Of a stretch of DNA of 22,995 bases, positions 7,301-14,880 are shown piece by piece. The notes under the pieces are model-generated. The model was not told where the DNA came from and did no database searches. It was given only the letters and a program-made list of their open reading frames with translations. The translations under genes and the position numbers were made by a program. The DNA is from a virus. The stretch lies in the IMG/VR virus record IMGVR_UViG_3300048586_000304, positions 1 to 22,995 of that record. One strand, given 5' to 3'. The first letter of the stretch is position 1. Every line of letters begins with the position of its first letter.

Positions 7301-8353
7301 AGGTGTGCCGCCATAGACCGGGCGATCTTCGGCATCGCGGCTGACAAGATGCGCGTTCGCCCGCGAAACCCCGTTGACGGACCAGACCTTCGGGCTGGTG
7401 ACCTTCGTCGCCACCTCCACACCCGGCTTGATCGTGCAGTTGCCCGCCCGCAGGTCATTGCCGAACCAGGCGACGACAAGGCTGACGCTCTCAACGGCCG
7501 GGGCCATGGCCTGCATCCGGTCGAGGGCCACGACGATGTCGGCCTCATCCGGCAGAGCGTTCAGGTTTTCGGCCGAGGTGGTGCCGCCGGTCGTCTGGCC
7601 GAAAACCGTCGTCGTCGCCCCGACCGTCTTGCGCACGGCTTCGGTGGCATAGGTGAACTCGCCCGAGGCCGGGATCATCGTGACCGCCTTCACCAGCCCC
7701 TCGGCCGTGTCGGGGTCTGCGAGCGGCCGGAACACTTCGAACGACAACTGCGGCAGGCGGTTGCCATAGGTGGAAAGCGGCAGTTCCTCGAAGACGACGT
7801 AGGCGGTGCCGCGATAGGCGGGCGTATTGGCGGAGCCCATCTTGGCGGCGATGAACGGGTCGGCGGTCTGGGTCTCGTTCCCCGGATACCAGCGCCAGGT
7901 GATCCCCGTCATGTCGAGCGGTTTGCCGTCGGCCCAGATGCGGCCGATGCCGGTGATCGAGCCCTCGCAAAGGGCGACCGCGAAGCTGGCGTAGTACAGA
8001 TACTCGGTGGTCTGGACCCGGCCACCGCCACCGCCCTTGCCGCCGCCTTGAGTGGTGGTCTTCGTCTCCTCGCGAAAATCCGTGGCCCAGATGATGTTGC
8101 CGCCGATGCGCATGCGCCCGTAAAGGCGCGGGATGATCGCGCCTTCCGTCGCGGAGGTGATCCGCAGGGAATCCAGCCGCTGGCCCTCGATCTTCTGCGC
8201 AGGTGCCAGCGACGACACGATCCAGCTGTCGACCACCGAGCCAATGGTGGAGCCGATGAAACCGCCGATGGCAGCGCCGGAAAAGCCGAGGATCGCACCG
8301 CCGAAAGCCCCGCCAATGGCGGAACCGACAGCGCCGAGGACAAGCGTGGCCAT
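4355..8353 (-). CDS. GTA-type baseplate 'megatron' (TIM-barrel multidomain tail-tip protein)
   Basis: This 1332-residue protein corresponds to the large baseplate protein of the Rhodobacter gene transfer agent (GTA gp15 type), functionally the counterpart of lambda gpJ. The N-terminus is a Gly/Ala-rich hydrophobic segment (about 1-50), then a tail-tip domain. A GTA TIM-barrel, glycoside-hydrolase-like domain covers about 430-740, with FLIGTEMRG (E485) and WFTELGCPAIDRG (E670) placed like the two carboxylates of GH clan barrels. Phage tail domains of the lambda J/GTA type fill the rest, and there is a fibronectin-like C-terminus. In the GTA the protein surrounds the hub and contacts the cell envelope. 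The start at 8353 agrees with the family N-terminus although its ribosome binding site is weak. Only 31 bases separate it from the peptidase gene. Confidence 0.93.
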   Translation of the reverse strand: MATLVLGAVGSAIGGAFGGAILGFSGAAIGGFIGSTIGSVVDSWIVSSLAPAQKIEGQRLDSLRITSATEGAIIPRLYGRMRIGGNIIWATDFREETKTTTQGGGKGGGGGRVQTTEYLYYASFAVALCEGSITGIGRIWADGKPLDMTGITWRWYPGNETQTADPFIAAKMGSANTPAYRGTAYVVFEELPLSTYGNRLPQLSFEVFRPLADPDTAEGLVKAVTMIPASGEFTYATEAVRKTVGATTTVFGQTTGGTTSAENLNALPDEADIVVALDRMQAMAPAVESVSLVVAWFGNDLRAGNCTIKPGVEVATKVTSPKVWSVNGVSRANAHLVSRDAEDRPVYGGTPADFAVVQAIREMKARGLRVTFYPFLLMDVPPGNTLPNPYSANAATPGQPSFPWRGRITCSPAAGYTGTADKTAAAATQVSAFFGAAAPAQFSVSGDNVSWTGPSGDWGLRRMILHYAHLCAVAGGVDAFLIGTEMRGLTTIRSSASVYPAVTAFKALAADVKAILGPGTKVGYASDWSEYFGHQPGDGSGDVFFHLDPLWSDANIDFIGIDNYMPLSDWRDGFDHADAQEGWPAIHDRGYLQANIAGGEGFGWFYASAADRSAQIRTPITDGSAGKPWVFRYKDLRAWWSNPHFNRPGGIESGTPTAWVPQSKPVWFTELGCPAIDRGTNQPNVFFDPKSSESFTPYFSRGWRDDAIQRAYLEASYLWWGHAANNPTSAIYGGRMVHVPECAAWTWDARPYPFFPELTGVWTDGPNWRLGHWLTGRLGAVSLAALVRHLCLRAGLAESLIDVSGLWGAVEGYVIGALESPRASISTLARHFGFDAIETEGLIRFVMRGRASVATLAIDDLVAAREGEAFELTRGQETELPQALKWQVARADEDYDATLVEARRITVDTTRIASESFPMAIPPEEAERRCRRSLMEAWIGRESATFRLPPSRLALDPADVIRLAHDGREVEFRLVSVADAEARGIEAVRQDRAAYDLPPGDPRPASLASPVVFGTPEVVMLDLPQISEDQPAHRPLIAAHASPWPGEIAVFRSASTDGFNLLTTFGSRARIGTLAFDFFPGPTSRFDLGNQLVVDLLSGTLESVTDVTLFGGANALAVETAAGVWENVQAGQAELIAAGRYRLTRLLRGQRGTEHAVGNPAPAGARVAVLDATLASLPIAEADLGLPWNWRVGPAARSVSDASYAALGFNPTGRGLVPFAPVHVEQPWRTARSPGDLTIRWTRRSRALVADAWEQVEVPLAEDVEGYDVQILDGAAVKRTLASTTSSVLYPAAQQTADWGAPLGPGQTLALRIYQLSNRLGRGTPASVTLQF

Positions 8354-8384
8354 GCGGAAACTCAGGGTTGGAAGGGTTGGTCAG

Positions 8385-8819
8385 TCAGCGTGCCGGGAAC
8401 AGGAAGGCGAAGGCGATGCGCCGTCGCCAGGCCGTCGTCAGCGGTTCCTCGATCACGCCCAGACGTTCATAGGCGTGGAGGAAGGTGTCGGGGCTGGTGA
8501 GGATCCCGACATGCTTGGCGATGGCGCGCGGCATCATCCGGAACAGGATCAGCGCGCCGGGTGGCGCATCGGCGGGTACGATCTCCGGCATCATGCGGCG
8601 TGAGCCCTCCGCCAGCGCCTCGCGCGGCCCGGTCTCGCCCCAATCCCGGCTGTAGGGTGGGATCGGAAACGGTTCCGGCCCGACAACCGCGCGCCAGACG
8701 CCGCGCGCAAGGCCGAGGCAGTCGCAGCCGACCCCGCGCAAACTGGCCTGGTCGTGATAGGGCGTGCCGAGCCAGGATCGCGCGACGGCGATGACGCGGG
8801 CAGGATCGGCGGCCTTCAA
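8385..8819 (-). CDS. NlpC/P60 family tail peptidase (GTA gp14 type)
   Basis: This 144-residue cysteine peptidase is predicted to cut cell-wall peptides during DNA entry, the counterpart of the lambda gpK peptidase. The motif GCDCLGLARG (about residues 31-40) holds the catalytic Cys, KHVGIL provides the catalytic His, and FLHAYE follows as in GTA homologues. The start appears to be TTG at 8819, overlapping the hub gene stop as TTGA. A GAGGGGG stretch lies at proper distance upstream, there is no ATG or GTG nearby in frame, and the family N-terminus begins here. It sits between hub and megatron, as in GTAs. Confidence 0.9.
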   Translation of the reverse strand: MKAADPARVIAVARSWLGTPYHDQASLRGVGCDCLGLARGVWRAVVGPEPFPIPPYSRDWGETGPREALAEGSRRMMPEIVPADAPPGALILFRMMPRAIAKHVGILTSPDTFLHAYERLGVIEEPLTTAWRRRIAFAFLFPAR

Positions 8820-9700
8820 AGCACCGCCCCCTCGTGGCCGCCGTCCTTCGTCGCGTAGCGCAGAACGGCATCCTGGCCGGGGATATGGGGAAAGCCTCGG
8901 AAGTTCGCGACATTGGCGAACTTCGTCCCGCAGGTGGCGAGGCGCTTGTCGCAGCCAGCTCGGATGATGAAGGCGTCCGTCGCCATGATCGGGCGCACCG
9001 GCGCCTCCAGCAGCGTCAGGATCGCCACGCCGTCGAACAAGTCATGCGACAGCACCTCGACCAGCCGCCCGGCATTGGCGCCGGTCGACCATTCGACCAG
9101 CCCGAAGGCAAACCAGCCCGCCGCGAAACTGCCGAGGCCGGAGGCGGTGAAGGCCCGGTCGCGCAGCACATCGATGACCGCGCCGGGCCCCCTGAAGGCA
9201 GACGCTTCCAGGTTCACGCCGCAGCGCTTATCGCCCGGCGCGGCATCGCAACTGGCCTGAAACGTCCGTCCGACCGTCTGGCCGAGGACATGGGCGAGGC
9301 TCCGAACCTCCGCCACGAAGGCCAGACGTCCGCGCCGGATCTGGCCGATGGCCCCGCGCCGAAGGAGAACGCGCTGCGCCGGGGCCGACCAGTTCACCCG
9401 CCAGACCTCGACTGCCGCATTGTCCCATCGGCCATCGAGGATGTCGGTCTCGGTGATCCTGTCCGACGATAGCACCCCTTGGGCATCCTGCGCGTCCACC
9501 GACAGGTCCGACCCCGACCGCACCTCGGACGCCGTCAGACCGCTTTCCGGCTCGAACTCGGTCCCGTCGAAGGTAAGGGTGCGGTCATGGTCGGTGAAAC
9601 CGAAGGTGACGCCATCGGCGCGGGTGATGCGCCAGCACCAGGACAGGTTGGTGGTGCCATCATCAAGATGGGCCTGCAGCGCGGGGTTCAGGGACTTCAT
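8816..9700 (-). CDS. DUF2163 tail hub protein (GTA gp13 / lambda gpL type) with likely Fe-S cluster
   Basis: This 294-residue protein forms the tail-tip hub. The N-terminal part (about 1-140, beginning LNPALQAHLDDGTTNLSWCW) is the DUF2163 domain, and the C-terminal part carries two cysteine pairs, C151/C160 (CX8C) and C250/C257 (CX6C). Pairs with these spacings bind a [4Fe-4S] cluster in lambda gpL, and a cluster is also reported for the GTA hub as I recall; cluster binding here is inferred. The sequence ends GFPHIPGQDAVLRYATKDGG, typical of the family. The ATG at 9700 overlaps the DUF2460 stop as ATGA. An upstream open extension to 10066 is out-of-frame reading of the DUF2460 gene. Confidence 0.92.
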   Translation of the reverse strand: MKSLNPALQAHLDDGTTNLSWCWRITRADGVTFGFTDHDRTLTFDGTEFEPESGLTASEVRSGSDLSVDAQDAQGVLSSDRITETDILDGRWDNAAVEVWRVNWSAPAQRVLLRRGAIGQIRRGRLAFVAEVRSLAHVLGQTVGRTFQASCDAAPGDKRCGVNLEASAFRGPGAVIDVLRDRAFTASGLGSFAAGWFAFGLVEWSTGANAGRLVEVLSHDLFDGVAILTLLEAPVRPIMATDAFIIRAGCDKRLATCGTKFANVANFRGFPHIPGQDAVLRYATKDGGHEGAVL

Positions 9701-10323
9701 GTGCGGATTTCCACGAGGGGGATCGAGGTGATCGACCCGAGGCGTTCGAGATCGAGGGTGACGTCGAGGGCATCGGTGTCGAAGCGGACGGGAACGTCGA
9801 ATTCGAAACCTGCGGTGATGGCGATGCCAGCGGCGGGGGCCGTCGTGAAGGTGATGAAGCCGGTGGTCGTGGAAACCGACCATCCGGAAGCTTGGGGCGT
9901 CCCGTTCAGGGCGATGGTCACGGTTCCGGCGACGGGCTTGGTGATGGTCCGAGTCCAGGACTGCGCGCCGGAGGTGTAGCGTTTGGTCAGCTGGAACAGG
10001 GTGGCCGCCCCATTCCCGGTGCCGATCGACTGGTTGGTCGCGGCGGGCGTCTGCGACGGCAGGCAAGACTTGAAATCAGCCCAGTCCTTGAAGCGGAAGC
10101 CATGCAGTCGGCCATTACGGGCCTCGAAGAAGGCGACGACCGCCGCCAGATCGTCGGCGCGGCGGATGCCGTAGGCGACGTCGTAGCGGCGACGGCTGTT
10201 GGCCCAGCTGGCGTTGCGCTCCTCCGCCCCGCTTGCCAGTTCGACGATCTGGGTGCGGCGTTCGGGGCCGCCGCGTGCCCCGCGGCTTATGTTGTCCGGA
10301 AAGCGGACCTCGTGAAATGCCAT
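9697..10323 (-). CDS. DUF2460 distal tail protein (GTA gp12 type)
   Basis: This 208-residue protein forms the distal tail ring that joins the tube to the hub. The N-terminal region contains the family signature: MAFHEVRFP, then RRRYDVAYGIRRADDLA, FFEARNGRLHGFRFKDW. A beta-rich middle follows, and the end FDVPVRFDTDALDV leads to a short C-terminus. The start ATG at 10323 has GAGG upstream, 9 bases after the tape-measure stop. This gene marks the switch from lambda-like tail-shaft genes to GTA-like tip genes. Confidence 0.92.
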   Translation of the reverse strand: MAFHEVRFPDNISRGARGGPERRTQIVELASGAEERNASWANSRRRYDVAYGIRRADDLAAVVAFFEARNGRLHGFRFKDWADFKSCLPSQTPAATNQSIGTGNGAATLFQLTKRYTSGAQSWTRTITKPVAGTVTIALNGTPQASGWSVSTTTGFITFTTAPAAGIAITAGFEFDVPVRFDTDALDVTLDLERLGSITSIPLVEIRT

Positions 10324-10332
10324 GGCTGATCC

Positions 10333-12795
10333 TCACATGCCCCGCCGCCCGAGCGACACGGCACGGGCGATGTCGCTGGCGACCTGCGTGCGCGACTGGC
10401 GGAAACTCTCGGCGTCGCGGGCGTTGATCGTGACATTGACGGTGGACGCGCCCGACTGGCCGAACCCTGCCGCCTCGCGCCGGGAAAGGACCCGCTCGCC
10501 CCGCTGCAGGATCGCGGGCACCTCGTCGGGGCGCAGCCCTGCCCAGCCGCCGTTGTGCATGCGCGGCGCACCCGCGAAGGCCAAGGCGGGAACCATCCGG
10601 CCAGGGCCAGGGGCGCCGACCACGCCGCCGGTATGCAGGATGTTCGCGAATAGCCCGCCCGCACCGCCCAGCGCGCCGGAAAGAGCGTTCGCTATCGGCC
10701 CAAAGATGAAGCGCCGCGCCGCCAGCTTTGCGAGATCGGCAATCATCGAGGTGACCAGGTCGCGGAAGTCGATCTTGCCGGTCTTCACGAAGTCACCGAT
10801 TGCGTTCTCGGCGCTCTGGAACGCGCCCACCAGCGCGCTGCCGATATCCCCACCGATGTCGCGCGCCTTGGCGGCATAGTCGACGAGGGCCGCGGTGACA
10901 GCCTGCCAGCCGGTCAGGGCCGTGTCCGCGCCCTCGGCCGCTGCCGCCCCAGCGTCGCGCGCTGCGCGGCCTGCACCCTCTGCTGCGGTGGCGGTGTCGT
11001 TCAGCCCGGTGGTCAGGGCATCGGCCGAATCGACCGCATCAGCCAGCGCGGTTTCGGCCTCGGTCCCCGTGCCGGTCACCGCATCCTTCAGCGCCTGCCA
11101 GCTGGCCAGCGGCCGACCCGCGGCATCGGCGAGCATCCCGGCCGCCTCGCGATAGCCGTCGGCCCGGACGCGAGCATCGTTAGCCATGCCACCGAGGCCA
11201 AGATCAGGCGGTTCCAGGTAGGTGCGAGCCAGCGCGGCCGAGAAGGCATCCGCCGCCGCAGCCCCTGCGGCCGTTGCGGCGCCCTCGAAAGGGTTGCCGA
11301 TGCGCCCCAGTTCCACGGGGTTAAGAATCCCGATCCGTACGCCACCCTCGCCCGTGGCCCATTCCGGCAGCAGCGCGAGGGCTGCGTTCAGCGTCTCGAT
11401 GAAGCTGTTGATGCGGGTGACGACGCCGTTCAGCATTGCTTCCACGCCGGAGATCAGCCCGTTCGCCGCCTGGAAGGCGAAGTCTCCGATGGCCCCCGGC
11501 AGACTGCCCCAGATCGCCACTGCAGCGTCGTAGGCCCCCTGGAAGATCGCGGCCGTCCGGTCGCCGAAGCTGACGACGCCCGCGATGGTGCCCTCAAGGG
11601 CCGATAGTCCCGCCGCCTTCAGCCCCTCCCATCCGGCCGCCATCCGCGCAAGCGCCGCGTCAAGCGACATGCCGATGCGCGACCAGACTTCGCGGGCCAG
11701 ATCGCCGAGGAGGCGAAACGCCTGGCCCACACCGCCGACCCGGGCCACCAGCTGCGAGAACTGATAGACCAGCTCGCCCGCCCCGACGATCAGCGCGCCG
11801 ATCCCGGTGCGGATCAGGGCGCCGCGCAGCAACACCAGCGCGGTGGCAAGCCCGCGCACGGACAAGGCTGCGGCCGCCAATCCCGCGACCCAGCGCCCGG
11901 CCATGACGGCCGCGAAGGTCGCAGCATAGGAGGCCAGACGCCCGAGGTTGCCGATCAGCGTGTCGATAGCGGAGCGCAGGATCCCGCCATCGGACGCAAG
12001 GGCCACGAAGGCATTGGCCAGCGCCTCGATGGTCGGCGCCACGGCGACCGCGATCCGGTTGCGCAACCCGTCGAAGACCAGCGAGACCGTGCCCAGCGCC
12101 AGTTGCGTGCGGCGCAGGGCTTCGAGGGCATCGCTGTCCAGCACCGCACCAAGTCCCGCAGCCTGGTCGCCAAGCCTTGCCATCTCCGCCCCGCCGTTCC
12201 TCAGAAGCGGCAGGAGGCGGGTGGCATCCGAGGCCATGGCCTCGAGATAGAAGGTCATCTCCTGCTGGCTGAGCCCGGCGCGTTCCAGCGTGTCGACGTA
12301 AAGCTGCAATGCCTCGGGGCCGGAAAGGCGCGCAAACTGGTCGGCCGTGACACCCACGCGCGGGGCGACGTTCTCGAAGAAATCCGCCATCGGCCCGCCG
12401 CCGGTCTGCAGGAAATCCCCGACACGGTCGTTCACGTCCTTCAGGATATCGGCGAGCTTCTCCTGCTCGATCCCGACCGTCCTCGCCCCGGCGGACCAGC
12501 GCTGCAGCGCCTCCGGCGTCGCGTTGGCGACCTGCGCGAACTGCCGGATCTGGGCGGCACTCTCGGCCGTGGAACGGACGATCAGCCCGAGGGATGCCGT
12601 CGCCGCTGCTGCCGCTGTCCCAAGGGCAAGCCCGGCCCGGCGCGCGAAGGTCGCAAGACGGGTGTTGGCCATTTCCATCTCGCGCGACAGACGGCCGAAC
12701 CCCTTCGCCCCGGCATCTCCGATCCCCTCCAGCTCCGCGCGCACGCGCCGTCCGCCCTCCGCCACGAGGCGGACGGAGACCTTCTTCTCAGCCAT
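10333..12795 (-). CDS. Tail tape measure protein
   Basis: This 820-residue protein sets tail length and fills the tail tube before DNA ejection. It has an N-terminal helical region with a short hydrophobic patch near residues 50-75 and a long Ala-rich helical body with central hydrophobic segments (about 285-330) that may insert into membrane. Near residues 655-715 (GAFQSAENAIGDFVKTGKIDF, then LAKLAARRFIFGPIANAL) it matches the C-terminal domain of lambda-type tape measures. Length is close to lambda gpH (853). The ATG at 12795 overlaps the end of the chaperone fusion frame by 8 bases and has AAGGA upstream. Confidence 0.93.
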   Translation of the reverse strand: MAEKKVSVRLVAEGGRRVRAELEGIGDAGAKGFGRLSREMEMANTRLATFARRAGLALGTAAAAATASLGLIVRSTAESAAQIRQFAQVANATPEALQRWSAGARTVGIEQEKLADILKDVNDRVGDFLQTGGGPMADFFENVAPRVGVTADQFARLSGPEALQLYVDTLERAGLSQQEMTFYLEAMASDATRLLPLLRNGGAEMARLGDQAAGLGAVLDSDALEALRRTQLALGTVSLVFDGLRNRIAVAVAPTIEALANAFVALASDGGILRSAIDTLIGNLGRLASYAATFAAVMAGRWVAGLAAAALSVRGLATALVLLRGALIRTGIGALIVGAGELVYQFSQLVARVGGVGQAFRLLGDLAREVWSRIGMSLDAALARMAAGWEGLKAAGLSALEGTIAGVVSFGDRTAAIFQGAYDAAVAIWGSLPGAIGDFAFQAANGLISGVEAMLNGVVTRINSFIETLNAALALLPEWATGEGGVRIGILNPVELGRIGNPFEGAATAAGAAAADAFSAALARTYLEPPDLGLGGMANDARVRADGYREAAGMLADAAGRPLASWQALKDAVTGTGTEAETALADAVDSADALTTGLNDTATAAEGAGRAARDAGAAAAEGADTALTGWQAVTAALVDYAAKARDIGGDIGSALVGAFQSAENAIGDFVKTGKIDFRDLVTSMIADLAKLAARRFIFGPIANALSGALGGAGGLFANILHTGGVVGAPGPGRMVPALAFAGAPRMHNGGWAGLRPDEVPAILQRGERVLSRREAAGFGQSGASTVNVTINARDAESFRQSRTQVASDIARAVSLGRRGM

Positions 12796-13455
12796 TCCGG
12801 CGTCCTTCCATCTGCTCGTTCAGTTTGCGCACCATCGCCGCCTCGATCTCGGGCAGCAGTTCGGCGGCGATCAGGGCGTTGACGCCCAGCGCTTGCGCCA
12901 GCGCGAGGGCGGCGCCCATGTCCCATCCGATGACGGCGCCGGGCGCGATGCGCAGCTGGCCGCCGAGGCGCTGGGTCAGGTCCCAGACCTGCCAGCCCTC
13001 GACCGTCTGCGGGCGGTTCAGTCTTGCGGGGCAGTCCGGGCAGGGCCCTGCGCAGGCCGCGCAATAGCCGTCGCCCCCGCCGAAGGACCAGTCGGCGAGG
13101 GCGCGGAGGCGTTTTTTTCCTGATCCAGCATCAGGCCGCGGGCGACGTACTGCGCCTGGAAGGCCTCGAAGACCGGCCAGATTTCGAGGAGGGCGTCGAT
13201 CCCGGCCGGGCTGACGGGGACGAGGTTGCCCGCCTCGTCGCCGACACCTTCCCATTCCAGCACCGCCCGGCGGGCGACCGCCTTGGCCATGGCCAGCGCC
13301 ATGTCCTCCTGGCTGGAGGTTTCCGTCAGGCCGTCGATCATGGGATCGGCCCGGGCGGAGACCATCAGCGCGGTGGTCAGAGGGGCCACCAGCACGCGAA
13401 GGCCGGGGAGCAGGTCCAGCCATTCGGGCCGGTTCGAGAGGTTCAGGCGGATCAT
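12788..13455 (-). CDS. Tail assembly chaperone fusion made by -1 frameshift (lambda gpGT analogue)
   Basis: Slippage at 13111-13117 joins the first 115 residues of the zero frame to 107 residues of a second frame ending at 12788, giving about 222 residues. The second frame has no plausible start codon or ribosome binding site of its own near the junction but is clearly protein-like, containing TVEGWQVWDLTQRLGGQLR, GWDMGAALALAQALGV and EIEAAMVRKLNEQ. Just after the junction it carries CAACAGPCPDC (C-x2-C-x3-C-x2-C), a possible small zinc site. In lambda the T part of gpGT binds the tape measure and tube protein during assembly. The stop overlaps the tape-measure start by 8 bases. The fusion is inferred from the frames and slip site. 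Confidence 0.82.
13018..13455 (-). CDS. Tail assembly chaperone, zero-frame product (lambda gpG analogue)
   Basis: This 145-residue protein begins MIRLNLSNRPEWLDLLPG and is otherwise mostly helical. It lies between tube and tape measure, the slot of lambda gpG, and its length is near lambda gpG (140). The start ATG at 13455 is 2 bases after the tube stop (TGACCATG) and has little ribosome binding site of its own, so it is probably coupled. The last 30 residues after the slippery site (Ala/Pro/Thr-rich) look like unselected read-on sequence. That fits a gene whose function lies in the first 115 residues and in the frameshift product. Confidence 0.85.
   Translation of the reverse strand: MIRLNLSNRPEWLDLLPGLRVLVAPLTTALMVSARADPMIDGLTETSSQEDMALAMAKAVARRAVLEWEGVGDEAGNLVPVSPAGIDALLEIWPVFEAFQAQYVARGLMLDQEKNASAPSPTGPSAGATAIARPAQGPARTAPQD
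13111..13117 (-). promoter_or_regulatory. Programmed -1 ribosomal frameshift site A_AAA_AAC
   Basis: The zero frame reads GAA AAA AAC GCC, so the canonical slippery heptamer A_AAA_AAC is in the correct phase. Slipping back one base continues as CGC CTC CGC, exactly the frame of the downstream chaperone domain. A 6-bp stem (13078-13083 with 13092-13097) starts 13 bases downstream and could stimulate slippage, although this spacing is longer than usual. No purine-rich upstream enhancer is obvious. Confidence 0.85.
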
Positions 13456-13457
13456 GG

Positions 13458-14396
13458 TCAGTATCCCGTGACGGTGTTGACAAGGACAGCGGTGCACATG
13501 CGGGCGGGGCTGGTGGCCTTGGCCGCCTGCCAATCGAAGCTGGCCTGGATGCCCTGCGGCCCGGGAATCTCGATCCGCGGGACGGGGAGGTAGACGGCGT
13601 GGGCGGTGAAGGTGAAGCTGGCGTTCGCGCCGAGGTTGTAGGCAAATTCCAACTCGCAGGGCGTGCCATCGATGGCTTGCGTTACCAGCGCAGAGTCCGC
13701 GAACCTCACCTCGATCCGCCCCGTCAGCGCCGCCATGCCGGGATCGGCGCCCTCGATCTTGCCGTCGTTGCGGATGGTCTCGATCCGGTCGAGACCGTTG
13801 GCATAGGTGATCTCGGCCGAGACGACATTGCCCAAGGCCGTGCCGTTGCGCTTCACCACCCCGTTGAAATGGCCGAAGCGCTGCAGGCCCAGCGCGGTGG
13901 GCGTCCCCGCGGCGGTGGTGGCCGCAATCGCCTCGCCCTGTGCGATCAGGCGGGCGGTGGCTGTCAGCAGGCCCGACCGGTTCATCTGCCAGGACAGCTG
14001 GTCCATCACGCAGCCCGCATACATCGCGAAGCGCGGCACCTCGGGCATGGCCACTTCGATGGCCATGCTTGGCAAGGTCCAGTTCCCCGATTGAAAGGTG
14101 TGGGTCTTGGGCGTGGTCCCCGTCGTGGTCGGAGCGCCGAAGGCCGCCTTCAGCCAAAAACCAAAGGCCTCCACATCGATCGGCACCACCACCTCGCCAT
14201 CGGCGGTGACCGCGTCCTTGATCGGGGCCAGTGGATCGCGGCCGTAGCCGAGCAGTTCAGAATTCAGCAGGGGCTGTTCCGCGCCAAGCGTGGTCCGGGC
14301 GAAGGGCATCAGCCGATAGCCGCTGGCGGGCGGGGTGCCGTAGACGGTTTCGAACGCAAGCGCCATCTGCGCCCGCGCGCCGTGTGCGCGTGCCAT
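13458..14396 (-). CDS. Major tail tube protein
   Basis: This 312-residue protein is the predicted tail tube subunit (Phage_tube_2-like, slot of lambda gpV). The N-terminal signature is MALAFETVYGTPPASGYRLMPF, followed by ELLGYGRDPLAPIKDAV and beta-rich sequence with GFWLKAAFGAP, characteristic of tube proteins in alphaproteobacterial siphophages. The C-terminal third holds extra beta sequence and could be a surface domain. The ATG at 14396 has AGGAG 7 bases upstream. It lies 23 bases after the tail terminator gene. Confidence 0.88.
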   Translation of the reverse strand: MARAHGARAQMALAFETVYGTPPASGYRLMPFARTTLGAEQPLLNSELLGYGRDPLAPIKDAVTADGEVVVPIDVEAFGFWLKAAFGAPTTTGTTPKTHTFQSGNWTLPSMAIEVAMPEVPRFAMYAGCVMDQLSWQMNRSGLLTATARLIAQGEAIAATTAAGTPTALGLQRFGHFNGVVKRNGTALGNVVSAEITYANGLDRIETIRNDGKIEGADPGMAALTGRIEVRFADSALVTQAIDGTPCELEFAYNLGANASFTFTAHAVYLPVPRIEIPGPQGIQASFDWQAAKATSPARMCTAVLVNTVTGY

Positions 14397-14419
14397 GGGG
14401 GTCTCCTATGTGGGGGATG

Positions 14420-14842
14420 TCAGGCCAGAGGGCCGGTGGTGGTGTAGTGCAGGACGACGGTGATCACCGCCGCCTTCAGCGCCGCCGCGCCCTCGACAGG
14501 CAGATCGACCGAGGCAGGGGCCTCGGGTTCCACCCAGTCACAGAGGCCGCCAAGGGTGGGGTCGGCTTCAATCGCCGCGCCGATGGCGGCGACCAAGTCG
14601 TCGAAGGCGATGGCCCGGCCGGTGCCCGCCTGGAGAAAGACCTCCAGCTCGGCCCGGTGCTGGTAGTGGTAGCGCAGGGGCGACAGGGTCACTTCCGGCT
14701 CGCCCGGCTGGCCATCGCGCAGGATGATCAGCCCGACCGCGGGGATCCGCTCGGGCAGCACCTCGTCACGCAGGGTGAGGGCGGCAAGTGGCTGCAGCCG
14801 CGCGAGCAGTGCGGCGAGGACGGTTTCGCGGGCGGTGGGCAT
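14420..14842 (-). CDS. Tail terminator protein (lambda gpU-like)
   Basis: This 140-residue alpha/beta protein has the pattern of phage tail terminators: an N-terminal helix (TARETVLAALLARLQP), strands including VGLIILRDG and the repeated basic strand YHYQHRAELEVFLQA, a long helix (AIAFDDLVAAIGAAIEADP), and a C-terminal strand AAVITVVLHYTT. Its length is near lambda gpU (131), and it sits before the tube gene as U does. The start ATG at 14842 has only a weak AAAGAA ribosome binding site. The sequence just upstream belongs to the boundary of the inserted plus-strand gene, so its native leader may have been replaced. Confidence 0.8.
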   Translation of the reverse strand: MPTARETVLAALLARLQPLAALTLRDEVLPERIPAVGLIILRDGQPGEPEVTLSPLRYHYQHRAELEVFLQAGTGRAIAFDDLVAAIGAAIEADPTLGGLCDWVEPEAPASVDLPVEGAAALKAAVITVVLHYTTTGPLA

Positions 14843-14880
14843 TTTTCTTTAGCTGGCAGACAGTGACGTGTTTGGAGGCC

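Noticed and set aside
6947-8500. Plus-strand open frame of 517 codons
   Set aside because: Antisense to the megatron and peptidase genes and without recognisable domains.
12103-13123. Plus-strand frames opposite the tape measure and chaperone genes
   Set aside because: Shadow composition; the minus-strand genes are supported by family and operon order.
13121-13669. Upstream extension of the second chaperone frame as an independent gene
   Set aside because: Before the slip site the frame is Arg/Pro-rich shadow of the chaperone and tube genes; only the part after 13111 looks like protein.
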